From the NCBI GenBank assembly GCA_026214975.1, contig JAOBSW010001084.1, positions 124,001 to 188,000 of the forward strand: a stretch of 64,000 nt of DNA, in the 5' to 3' direction. The first letter of the stretch is position 1; every line of letters begins with the position of its first letter. Positions 37,707 to 49,473 of this stretch are shown here, piece by piece. Position numbers and translations under genes: made by a program. The notes under the pieces were generated by a model that was not told the DNA's origin, searched no databases, and saw nothing but the letters and a program-made list of their open reading frames with translations. Source of the DNA: Gentiana macrophylla (lineage: Eukaryota; Streptophyta; Magnoliopsida; Gentianales; Gentianaceae).

Positions 37707-38046
37707 CAACCCGGCCCAGTGGGCCCATATATCATCAACAACAGCAAGGTAGCTTACAACATACGATGCCCAAAATGAAAGTTAAACAAAAAATCTTACC
37801 AAGCCTTGAAGAAAGTACGACGCTTGTCTTGATATTGAACTAACAACATAGTTTGATACATCTTATAATAAATGAAACAGAAAACATTAAGTGAAACTTG
37901 GACTCAAACATCGTCCCCAAAGTCATCATCCATGACATTCTCAACCTATTCGTCTTCTCACCCCAAAAACATGCAACAAAACATGAAATTGAGGTAAGTA
38001 AAAAGTACTTAGCAAGATTAAGAAGCTAAAATATAATTAAATCTTA
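37707..38046 (-). repeat. S904 fragment, reverse
   Basis: This reverse piece runs from the GGGCC cluster to the AAATCTTACAACG segment, with its landmark near 37912. Its right edge is the recurrent linker junction at 38041-38083. Confidence 0.8.
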
Positions 38047-38861
38047 CAACGATTTAATTATACACGTACGTTTGTAACTGGGCTAGGCCCATTATAAATG
38101 TTATCATACCTCAGTGTTTGTGTATGTGCTAGGCCTTGGCCGTGTCTTGTGGTCTAGGAAAGAGAGTAGTAAAGGTGAGGGAGCTTACTTGAAAATACTT
38201 ATGTGGCTAGTTAACAATTATTAATAGACGTACGTGTGTAGTTAAAATACTAATCATCGTAATATTCTTGGTAAGGCACAAGTCTATATCGCGATGTGTG
38301 GGTGTTCGGATAAAGTGGATAACTTCGTAAGTCTTTGGACCCTACGTACGGAGGAACACCACCCGTGAGGTCCGAGACCCTACGCACGGAGGGATTGCAC
38401 CGGCGTGTACACTATCGAGTTTTCACCCGTTGATATTGGTGTGATCCGCCAATATGTTGCACACAGATACTTTATGGTGAGTTGCACCATGCGTAGTGCC
38501 CTTGAATGATGATGTAACAAAGATAAGCTATGCTACAAACCAATAATAACGACATGTTGATGAGCATGAAGTGAACCCTAAAGTTTGAGTCGGTCTCACA
38601 AAGATAACTTAATAAATTACCTAAAGTTTGAGTCGGTCTCACAAAGATAACTTAATAAATTATGAACCTTTCATTGTAAGATTTAATTATATTTTAGCTT
38701 CTTAATCTTGCTAAGTACTTTTTACTTACATCAATTTCATGTTTTGTTGCATGTTTTTGGGGTGAGAAGACGAACAGGTTGAGCATGTGATGGATGATGA
38801 CTTTGGGGACGATGTTTAAGTCCAAGTTTCACTTGATGTTTTATATTTCATTTATTATAAG
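38047..38861 (+). repeat. S904 unit, forward, with a 50-bp tandem duplication
   Basis: A forward unit with its landmark near 38811. A segment of about 50 bp (CTAAAGTTTGAGTCGGTCTC through AACTTAATAAATTA) is present twice in tandem at about 38578-38680. The unit stops at TTTATTATAAG and flips at 38862. Confidence 0.8.
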
Positions 38862-40056
38862 CTCACCATAATGTATCTGTGTGCAACATATTGGCGGATC
38901 ACACCAATATCAACGGGTGAAAACCTGATAGTGTACACGCTCGGTGCAGTCCCTCCGTACGTAGGGTCTCAGACTTACGGGGTGGTGTTCCTCCGTACGT
39001 AGGGTCCAAAGACTTACGAAGTTATCCACTTTATCCAAACACCCACACATCGCGATATAGACTTGTGCCTTACCAAGAATATTACGATGATTAGTCTTTT
39101 AACTACACACGTACGTCTGTTATTAATTGTTAACTAGCCACATAAGTATTTTCAAGTAAGCTCTCTCTCCTCTACTACTCTCTTTCGTAGACCACAAGAC
39201 ACGGACAAGGCCTAGCACATACACAAACACAGAGGAATGCTAAAACTTATAATGGGACTGGCCCAGTTACAAACAACCCGGCCCAGTGGGCCCATATATC
39301 ATCAACAACTACAAGGTAGCATACAACATACGATGCCCAAAATGAAAGTTAAACAAAAAATCTTACAAAGCCTTAAAGAAAGTACGACGACGCGTGTCTT
39401 GATATTGTTTACTAGCCACTGTTTATTTTCAAGTAAGCTCCTCACCTCTACTACTCTCTTTCTAGACCACAAGACACGGACAAGGCCTACCACATACACA
39501 AACACGGAGGAATGCTAAAACTTATAATGGGCTGGACGATTACAAACAACCCGACCAGTGGGCCCGTATATATCATCAACAACAACAAGGTAGCTTACAA
39601 CATACGATGCCCAAAAATGAAAGTAAAACAACAAATCTTACAAAGCCTTAAAGAAAGTACGACGCTTGTCTTGATATTGAACTAACAACATAGTTTGATA
39701 CATCGTATAATAAATGAAATATAAAACATCAAGTGAATCTTGGACACAAACATCGTCCCCAAAGTCATCATCCATCACATGCTCAACTTGTTCGTCTTCT
39801 CACCACAAAAACATGCAACAAAACATGAAATGGAGGTAAGTAAAAAGTACTTAGCAAGATTAAGAATCTAAAATATAATTAAATCTTACAACGAAAGGTT
39901 CATAATATATTAAGTTATCTTTGTGAGACCGACTCAAACTTTAGGGTTCACTTCATGCTCATCAACATGTCATGATTATTGGTTTATAGCGTAGCTTATC
40001 TTTGTTACATCATCATTCAAGGGCACTACGCTTGGTGCTCCTCACCATAAAGTATC
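38862..40056 (-). repeat. S904 reverse run
   Basis: Reverse units with a landmark near 39760. Around 39400 the segment GTCTTGATATTG is joined to TTTACTAGCCACTG. This shortens one copy and leads into a stretch with many small differences from the consensus. The flip to forward occurs inside ATCCGTACGG at 40057. Confidence 0.8.
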
Positions 40057-42416
40057 CGTACGGAGGAACACCACCCCGTAAGTTCGAGACCCTACGTACG
40101 GAGGGACTGCACCGAGCGTGTACACTATCAGGTTTTCACCCGTTGATATTGGTGTGATCCGCCAATATGTTGCACACAGATACTTTATGGTGAGTTGCAC
40201 CAAGCGTAGTGCCCTTGAATGATGATGTAACAAAGATAAGCTATGCTACAAACCAATAATCATGACATGTTGATGAGCATGAAGTGATCCCTAAAGTTTG
40301 AGTCGGTCTCACAAAGATAACTTAATAAATTATGAACCTTTCGTTGTAAGATTTAATTATATTTTAGCTTCTTAATCTTCCTAAGTACTTTTTACTTACC
40401 TCCATTTCATGTTTTGTTGCATGCTTTTGGGGTGAGAAGACGAACAGGTTGAGCATGTGATGGATGATGACTTTGGGGACGATGTTTGAGTCCAAGTTTC
40501 ACTTGATGTTTTTCGTTTCATTTATTATAAGATGTATCAAACTATGTTGTTATTTCAATATCAAGACAAGCGTCGTACTTTATTTAAGGCTTTGTAAGAT
40601 TTGTTGTTTTACTTTCGTTTTGGTCATCGTATGTTGTAAGCTACCTTGTAGTTGTTGATGATATATGGGGCCACTGGGCCGGGTTGTTTGTAACTGGGCC
40701 AGGCCCATTATAAATGTTATCATACCTCAATGTTTGTGTATGTGCTAGGCGTTGTCCGTGTCTTGTGGTCTAGGAAAGAGAGTAGTAGAGGTGAGGGAGC
40801 TTACGTGAAAATACTTAGGTGGCTAGTTAACAATTAATAATGAGGCGTACGTTTGTAGTTAAAGACTAATCATCGTAATATTCTTGGTAAGGCACAAGTC
40901 TATATCGCGATGTGTGGGTGTTCGGATAAAGTGGATAACCGTAAGTCTTTGTGAGACCGACTCCTTTGTGAGACCGACTCAAACTTTCATTTATTATAAG
41001 ATGTATCAAACAATGTTGTTATTTCAATATCAAGACAAGCGTCGTACTTTCTTTAAGGCTCTGTAAGATTTGTTGTTTTACTTTCGTTTTGGGCATCGTA
41101 TGTTGTAAGCTACCTTGTTGTTGTAGATGATATATGGGCCCACCAGGGCGGGTTGTTTATAATCTGGTCAGGCCCATTATAAGTTTTAGCATTCCTCTGT
41201 GTTTGTGTATGTGCTAGGCCTTGTCCGTGTCTTGTGGTCTAGGAAAGAGAGTAGTAGAGGTGAGGAGCTTACTTGAAAATACTTATGTGGCTAGTTAACA
41301 ATTAATAACAGGCGTACGTTTGTAGTTAAAAGACTAATCATCGTAATATTCTTGGTAAGGCACAAGTCTATATCGCGATGTGTGGGTGTTCGGATAAAGT
41401 GGATAACCGTAAGTCTTTGACCCTACGTGCACGGAGGAACACCACCCCGTAAGTCCGAGACCTACTACGCACGGAGGGATTGCACCGCGTGTACACTATC
41501 AGGTTTTCACCCGTTGATATTGGTGTGATCCGCCAATATGTTGCACCTGAGATACTTTATGGTGAGTTGCACCATGCGTAGTGCCCTTGAATGATGATGT
41601 AACAAAGATAAGCTATGCTACAAACCAATAATCACGACATGTTGATGAGCATGAAGTGAACCCTAAAGTTTGAGTCGGTCTCACAAAGATAACTTAATAA
41701 ATTATGAACCTTTCGTTGTAAGATTTCCACTGGGCCGGGTTGTTTGTAACTGGTCTTGGCCTATTATAAGTTTTAGCTTGATTACATGTCATGTTTGTGT
41801 AGTTGATGATATATGGGCCCACTGGGGTGGTGTTCAATATCAAGACTTTATGGTGAGTAGCATTATCAGGTTTTCACCCGTTGATATTGGTGTGATCCGC
41901 CAATATGTTTCACACAGATACTTTATGGTGAGTTGCACCAAGCGTAGTGCCCTTGAATGATGATGTAACAAAGATAAGCTATGCTACAAACCAATAATCA
42001 TGACATGTTGATGAGCATGAAGTGAACCCTAAAGTTTGAGTCGGTCTCACAAAGATAACTTAATAAATTATGAACCTTTCGTTGTAAGATTTAATTATTT
42101 TTTAGCTTCTTAATCTTGCTAAGTACTTTTTGCTTACCTCAATTTCATGTTTTGTTGCATGTTTTTGGGGTGAGAAGACGAACATGTTGAGCATGTGATG
42201 GATGATGACTTTGGGGACGATGTTTAAGTCCAAGTTTCACTTGATGTTTTATATTTCATTTATTATAAGATGTATCAAACTATGTTGTTATTTCAATATC
42301 AAGACAAGCGTCGTACTTTCTTTAAGGGTTTGTAAGATTTGTTGTTTAACTTTCATTTTGGGCATCGTATGTTGTATGCTACCTTGTAGTTGTTGATGAT
42401 ATATGGGCCCACTGGG
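40057..42416 (+). repeat. S904 forward run, ending in a micro-mosaic and the S172 array
   Basis: Forward units with landmarks near 40470 and 42209. An 18-bp tandem repeat (TTTGTGAGACCGACTC) in reverse orientation sits at about 40947-40985. At 41725-41875 several pieces of 15-60 bp from different unit positions are joined. The run ends at GGGCCCACTGGG, directly against the S172 array. Confidence 0.83.
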
Positions 42417-45400
42417 GAAAAAAGGCTTTTTCCCTGATAACGAGTTGACATCGCCGGAAATTTGTGTTTTTCCCTTTATAACGAGTAGAAATTTGTATTT
42501 TTTCTTTGGTAACGAGTTTGAATTCATGTTTTCTTCTTATTAACGAGTTCAAATTTGTGTTTTTCTCTGGTAACGATTTGTCCATGCAGAAAAAAGGTTT
42601 TTTCCCTGATAACGAGTTGACATCGCCGGAAATTGGTGTTTTCCCTTTATAATGAATAGAAATTTGAGTTTTATCTTTGGTAACGAATTTGAATTCATGT
42701 TTCCATCATATTAACGAGTTCAAATTTGTGTTTTTATATGGTAACGAGTTGTCCTTGCTGGAAAAAGGCTTTTTCCCTGATAACGAGTTGACATCGCCGG
42801 AAATTGGTGTTTTCCCTTTATAATGAGTATAAATTTGTGTTTTATCTTTGGTAACGAGTTCGAATTCATGTTTTCATCATATTAACGAGTTCAAATTAGG
42901 GTTTTCTCTCTGGTTACGAGTTGTCCTTTGTGGAAAAAAGGCTTTTTCCCAGATAACGAGTTGACATCGCCGGAAATTTGTGTTTTTCCCTTTATAACAA
43001 GTAGAAATTTGTGTTTTTTCTTTGGTAACGAGTTCGAATTCATGTTTTCTTCTTATTAACGAGTTGAAATTTGTGTTTTACTCTGGTAACAATTTGTCCA
43101 TGCAGAAAAAAAGGTTTTTTCCCTGATAACGAGTTGACATCTCCGGAAATTGGTGTTTTCCCTTTATAATGAGTAGAAATTTGTGTTTTATCTTTGGTAA
43201 CGAGTTCGAATTCATGTTTCCATCATATTAACGAGTTCAAATTTGTGTTTTTAAATGGTAACGAGTTGTCCTTGCTGGAAAAAAGGCTTTTTCCCTGATA
43301 ACGAGTTGACATTGCCGGAAATTTATGTTTCTCCTTTATAACGAGTAGAGGTTTGAGTTTTTACTTTGGTAACGAGTTCGAATTCATGTTTTCTTCTTAT
43401 TAACGAGTTCAAATTTGTGTTTTGCTCTGGTAACGATTTGTCCATGCAGAAAAAAAGGTTTTTTCCATGATAACGAGTTGACATCGCCGGAAATTGGTGT
43501 TTTCCCTTTATAATGAGTAGAAAATTGTGTTTTATCTTTGGTAACGAGTTCGAATTCATGTTTTCATCATATTTACGAGTTCAAATTAGTTTTTTTCTCT
43601 GGTAACGAGTTGTCCTTGCTGGAAAAAAAGCTATTTCCCTGATAACGAGTTGACATCGCCGGAAATTTGTGTTTTTCCCTTTATAACGAGTAGAAATTTG
43701 TGTTTTTTCTTTGGTAACGAGTTTGAATTCATGTTTTCTTCTTATTAACGAGTTCAAATTTGTGTTTTTCTCTGGTAACGATTTGTCCATGCAGGAAAAA
43801 AAGGTTTTTTCCTGATAACGAGTTGACATCGCCGGAAATTGGTGTTTTCCCTTTATAATGAGTAGAAATTTGAGTTTTATCTTTGGCAACGAGTTCGAAT
43901 TCATGTTTCCATCATATTAACGAGTTCAAATTTGTGTTTTTATATGGTTACGAGTTGTCATTGCTGGAAAAATGCTTTTTCCCTGATAACGAGTTGATAT
44001 TGCCGGAAATTTATGTTTTCCCTTTATAACGAGTAGAGGTTTGAGTTTTTACTTTGGTAACGAGTTCGAATTCATGTTTTCTTTTTATTAACGAGTTCAA
44101 ATTTGTGTTTTGCTCTGGTAACGATTTGTCCATGCAGAAAAAAGGTTTTTTCCCTGATAACGAGGTGACATCGCCGGAAATTGGTGTTTTCACATTATAA
44201 TGAGTAGAAATTTGTGTTTTATCTTTGGTAACGAGTTCGAATTCATGTTTCCATCATATTAACGAGTTCAAATGTGTGTTTTTATATGGAAAAGAGTTGT
44301 CCTTGCTGGAAAAAAGGCTTTTTCCCTGATAACGAGTTGACATTGCCGAAAATTTGTGTTTTCCCTTTATAACGAGTAGAGGTTTGAGTTTTTACTTTGG
44401 TAACGAGTTCGAATTCATGTTTTCTTCTTATTAACGAGTTCAAATTTGTGTTTTACTCTGGTAATGATTTGTCCTTGCAGAAAAAAAGGTTTTTACCCTG
44501 ATAACGAGTTGACATCGCTGGAAATTGGTGTTTTCCCTTTATAATGAGTAGAAAATTGTGTTTCATCTTTGGTAACGAGTTCGAATTCATGTTTTCATCA
44601 TATTAACGAGTTCAAATTATTGTTTTTCTCTGGTAACGAGTTGTCCTTGCTGGAAAAAAGGCTTTTTCCCAGATAACGAGTTGACATCGCCGGAAATTTG
44701 TGTTTTTCCCTTTATAACGAGCAGAAATTTGTGTTTTTTCTTTGTTAACGAGTTCGAATTAATGTTTTATTCTTATTAACGAGTTTAAATTTGTGTTTTA
44801 CTCTGGTAACGATTTGTCCTTGCAGAAAAAAAGGTTTTTTCCCTGATAACGAGTTGACATCGACGGAAATTGGTGTTTTCCCTTTATAATGAGTAGAAAT
44901 TTGTGTTTTATTTTTGGTAACGAGTTCGAATTCATGTTTTCATCATATTAACGAGTTCAAATTTGAGTTTTTATATGGTAACGAGTTGCCCTTGCTGGAA
45001 AAAAGGCTTTTTCCCTGATAACGAGTTGACATTGCCGGAAATTTGTGTTTTCCCTTTATAACGAGTAGATATTTGAGTTTTTACTTTGGTAACGAGTTCG
45101 AATTCATGTTTTCATCTTATTAACAAGTTCAAATTTGTGCTTTTCTCTGGTAACGAGTTGTCCTTGCAGAAAAAAGGTTTTTACCTTGATAACGAGTTGA
45201 CATCACCGGAAATTTGTGTTTTTCTCTGGTAACGAGTTGTCCTTGCAGAAAAAAGGTATTTACCTTGATAACGAGTTGACATCACCGGAAATTTGTGTTT
45301 TCCCTTTATAACGAGTAGAAATTTGTTTTTTTTTCTTTGGTAACAAGTTAGAATTCATGTTTTCTTCTTATTAACGAGTTCAAATTTGTGTTTTACTCTG

Positions 45401-46744
45401 GTAACAAGTTGTCCTTGCTGGAAAAAAGGCTTTTTCCCTGATAACGAGTTGACATCGCCGTAAATTTGTGTTTTCCCTTTATAACGAGTAGAAATTGTTG
45501 TTTTTTCTTTGGTAACGAGTTCGAATTCATGTTTTCTTCTTATTAACGAGTTCAAATTTGTGTTTTGCTCTTGTAACGATTTGTCCTTGAAGAAAAAAAG
45601 GTTTTTTTCCTGATAACGAGTTGACATCGCCGGAAATTGGTGTTTTCCCTTTATAATGAGTAGAAAATTGTGTTTTATCTTTGGTAACGAGTTCGAATTC
45701 ATGTTTTCATCATATTTACGAGTTCAAATTAGTGTTTTTCTCTGGTAACGAGTTGTCCTTGCTGGAAAAAAGGCTTTTCCCTGATAACGAGTTGACATCG
45801 CCGGAAATTTGTGTTTTTCCCTTTATAACGAGTAGAAATTTGTGTTTTTCTTTGTAACGAGTTCGAATTCATGTTTTCTTCTTATTAACGAGTTCAAATT
45901 TGTGTTTTTCTCTGGTAACGATTTGTCCATGCAGAAAAAAAGGTTTTTTTCCCGATAACGAGTTGACATCGCCGGAAATTGGTGTTTTCCCTTTATAATG
46001 AGTAGAAATTTGTGTTTTATCTTTGGTAACGAGTTCGAATTCATGTTTCCATCATATTAACGAGTTCAAATTTGTGTTTTTATATGGTAACGAGTTGTCC
46101 TTGCTGGGAAAAAGGCTTTTTCCCTGATAACGAGTTGACATTGCCGGAAATTTGTGTTTTCCCTTTATAACGAGTAGAGGTTTGAGTTTTTACTTTGGTA
46201 ACGAGTTCGAATTCATGTTTTCTTCTTATTAATGATTTCAAATTTGTGTTTTGCTCTGGTAACGATTTGTCCATGCAGAAAAAAGGTTTTTTCCCTGATA
46301 ACGAGGTGACATCGCCGGAAATTGGTGTTTTCACATTATAATGAGTAGAAATTTGTGTTTTATCTTTGGTAACGAGTTCGAATTCATGTTTCCATCATAT
46401 TAACGAGTTCAAATTTGTGTTTTTATATGGTAACGAGTTGTCCTTGCTGGAAAAAAGGCTTTTTCCCTGATAACGAGTTGACATTGCCGGAAATTTGTGT
46501 TTTCCCTTTATAACGAGTAGAGGTTCGAGTTTTTACTTTGGTAACGAGTTCGAATTCATGTTTTCTTCTTATTAACGAGTTCAAATTTGTGTTTTACTCT
46601 GGTAATGATTTGTCCTTGCAGAAAAAAAGGTTTTTACCCTGATAACGAGTTGACATCGCCGGAAATTGGTGTTTTCCCTTTATAATGAGTAGAAAATTGC
46701 GTTTTATCTTTGGTAACGAGTTCGAATTCATGTTTTCATCATAT
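42417..46744. repeat. S172 satellite array 1 (about 25 monomers, 345-bp dimer)
   Basis: This is a tandem array of a monomer of about 172 bp. The anchor CCTGATAACGAGTTGACA falls at 42433, 42605, 42776, 42949 and 43122, giving spacings of 171-173 bp. Two monomer types alternate: one with GGAAATTTGTGTTTTTCCC and CTTCTTATTAACG, the other with GGAAATTGGTGTTTTCCC, TATAATGAG and CATCATATTAACG. They make a dimer of about 345 bp. Inside each monomer a TAACGAG motif recurs about every 30-40 bp, so the monomer itself grew from shorter repeats. A partial 72-bp duplication lies at about 45180-45255. The array is inserted in S904 at GGGCCCACTGGG. Confidence 0.93.
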
Positions 46745-46761
46745 TGTAGTTGATGATATGT
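46745..46761 (+). repeat. S904 unit end, right of S172 array 1
   Basis: TGTAGTTGATGATATGT, the end of an S904 unit, follows the array and leads into GGGCCCACTGGG. The same unit position therefore stands on both sides of the array. Confidence 0.7.
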
Positions 46762-47665
46762 GGGCCCACTGGGCCGGGTTGTTCGTAACTGGGCTAGGCC
46801 CATTATAAATGTTATCATACCTTAATGTTTCTGTATGTGCTAGGCCTTGTCCATGTCTTGTGGTCAAGGAAAGAGAGTACTAGCGGTGAGAAGGCTTACT
46901 TGAAAATACTTAGGTGGCTAGTTAACAATTAATAACAAACGTACGTGTGTAGTTAAAAGACTAAACATCGTAACATTCTTGGTAAGGCACAAGTCCATAT
47001 CGCGATGTGTGGGCGTTCAGATAAAGTGGATAACTTTGTAAGTCTTTTGACCCTACGTACGGAGGAACACCACCCCGTAAGTCCGAGACCCTAGGTACGG
47101 AGGGACTGCACCGAGCGTGTACACTATCGGGTTTTCCCCCGTGGATATTGGTGTGATCCGCCAATATGTTGCACACAGATACTTTATAGTGAGTAGCACC
47201 TTGCGTAGTGCCCTTGAATGATGATGTAACAAGGATAAGCTACGCTATAAACCAATAATCATGACAAGTTGAAGAGCATGAAGTGAACCCTAATGTTTGA
47301 GTCGGTCTCACAAAGATAACTTAATATATTATGAACCTTTCGTTGTAAGATTTAATTATATTTTAGCTTCTTAATCTTGCTAAGTACTTTTTACTTACCT
47401 CAATTTCATGTATTGTTTTATGTTTTTGGGGTGAGAAGACGAACAGGTTGAGCATGTGATGGATGATGACTTTGGGGACGATGTTTGTGTCCAAGTTTCA
47501 CTTGATGTTTTCTGTTTCATTTATTATAAGATGTATCAAACTATGATGTTATTTCAAAATCAAGACAAGCATCATACTTTCTTTAAGGCTTTGTAAGATT
47601 TGTTGTTTTACTTTCGTTTTGGGCATCGTATGTTCTAAGCTACCTTGTTGTTGTTGATGATATAC
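46762..47665 (+). repeat. S904 reference unit 1 (904 bp)
   Basis: A full unit from GGGCCC to the next GGGCCC. Order of landmarks: GGGCC cluster and ATTATAAATG (to about 46810), TGTCTTGTGGTC, GTTAACAATTAATAAC, GCACAAGTC, the GC-rich block with two CGTACGG-type motifs (about 47048-47110), GATATTGGTGTGATCC, TGATGATGTAAC, TTTGAGTCGGTCTC, TTAATTATATTTTAGC, GACTTTGGGGACGATG (47470) and GGCATCGTATG. This is the best place to define the family. Confidence 0.9.
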
Positions 47666-48569
47666 GGGCCCACTAGGCTGGGTTGTTCGTAACTGGTCCC
47701 GGCCCATTATAAGTGTTAGCATTCCTCAGTGTTTGTGTATGTGATAGGCCTTGTCCGTGTCTTGTGGTCTAGGAAAGAGTGTAGTAGAGGTGAGGGAGCT
47801 TACTTGAAAATACTTAGGTGGCAAGTAAACAATTAATAACAAACGTACGTGTGTATTTAAAAGACTAAACATCGTAACATTCTTGGTAAGGCACAAGTCT
47901 ATATCGCGATGTGTGGGTGTTCAAATAATGTGGAGAACTTCATAAGTCTTTGGACCCTTCGTACGGACGAACACCACCCCGTAAGTCCGAGACCCTACGT
48001 ACGGAGAGACTGCACCAAGCGTGTACACTATCGGGTTTTCCCCCGTGGATATTGGTCTGATCCGCCAATGTGTTGCGCACAGATACTTTATGGTGAGTAG
48101 CACCATGCGTAGGGCCCTTGAATGATGATGTAACAAAGATAAGCTACGCTATAAACCAATGATCACGACATGTTGATGAGCATGAAGTGAACCCTAATGT
48201 TTGAGTCGGTCTCACAAAGATAACTTAATATATTATGAACCTTTCGTTGTAAGATTTAATTATATTTTAGCTTCTTAATCTTGCTAAGTACTTTTTACTT
48301 ACCTCAATTTCATGTTTTGTTGTATGTTTTTGGGGTGAGAAGACGAACATGTTGATCATGTGATGGATGATGACTTTGGGGACGATGTTTGAGTCCAAGT
48401 TTCACTTGATGTTTTCTGTTTCATTTATTATAACATGTATCAAACTATGTTGTTATTTCAATATCAAGACAAGCATCGTACTTTCTTTAAGGCTTTGTAA
48501 TATTTTTTGTTTTACTTTCGTTTTGGGCATCGTATGCTGTAAGCTACCATGTTGTTGTAGATGATATAT
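47666..48569 (+). repeat. S904 reference unit 2 (904 bp)
   Basis: A full unit of exactly the same length as its neighbours, with the same order of landmarks. The differences from unit 1 are single bases. Such regularity contrasts with the mosaic blocks further left. Confidence 0.9.
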
Positions 48570-49473
48570 GGGCCCACTGGGCCGGGTTGTTCATAACTGG
48601 TCCAGGCCCATTACAAATGTTATCATACCTCAATGTTTGTGTATGTGCTAGGCCTTGTCCGTGTCTTCTGGTCTAGGAAAGAGAGTAGTAGAGGTGAGGG
48701 AGCTTACTTGAAAATACTTAGGTGACTAGTTAACAATTAATAACAAACGTACGTGTGTAGCTAAAAGACTAAACATCGTAACATTCTGGGTAAGGCACAA
48801 GTCTACATCGCGATGTGTGGGCGTTCAGATAAAGTGGATAAATTTGTATGTCATTGGACCCTACGTACGGAGCAACACCACCCCGTAAGTCCGAGACCCT
48901 ACATACGGAGGGACTGCACCGAGCGTGTACACTATCGGGTTTTCCCCCGTGCATATTGGTGTGATCCGCCAATATGTTGCACACAGATACTTTATGGTGA
49001 GTAGCACCATGCGTAGTGCCCTTGAATGATGATGTAACAAGGATAAGCAAAGCTATAAACCAATAATCACGACATGTTGATGAGCATGATGTGAATCTTA
49101 ATGTTTGAGTCGTTCTCACAAAGATAACTTAATATATTATGAATCTTTCGTTGTAAGATTTAATTATATTTTAGCTTCTTAATCTTGCTAAGTACTTTTT
49201 ACTTACCACAATTTCATGTTTTGTTGTATGTTTTTAGGGTGAGAAGACGAACAAGTTGAGCATGTGATGGATGATGACTTTGGGGACGATGTTTGAGTCC
49301 AAGTATCACTTGATATTTTCTATTTCATTTATTATAAGATGTATCAAACTATGTTGTTATTTCAATATCAAGACAAGCGTCGTACTTTCTTTAAGGCTTT
49401 GTAAGATTTGTTGTTTTACTTTCGTTTTGGGCATCATATGTTGTAAGCTACCTTGTAGTTGTTGATGATATAT
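48570..49473 (+). repeat. S904 reference unit 3 (904 bp)
   Basis: The third consecutive full unit. It ends at GGGCCC, where the LTR of the next element begins at 49480. Confidence 0.9.

Noticed and set aside
43323..46334. Antisense open frames (NSNSLPKIK-type) across S172
   Set aside because: The dimer of about 345 bp is divisible by three, so a chance open frame can persist from dimer to dimer. The peptides are low in complexity and break with each indel.
42417..46744. CRISPR-like array
   Set aside because: The repeats are contiguous 172-bp monomers with no unique spacers, and the context is a plant genome.
46762..49473. S904 as a ribosomal DNA intergenic spacer
   Set aside because: There is no rRNA coding sequence in the window and the unit has no RNA polymerase I type landmark that I can recognise.
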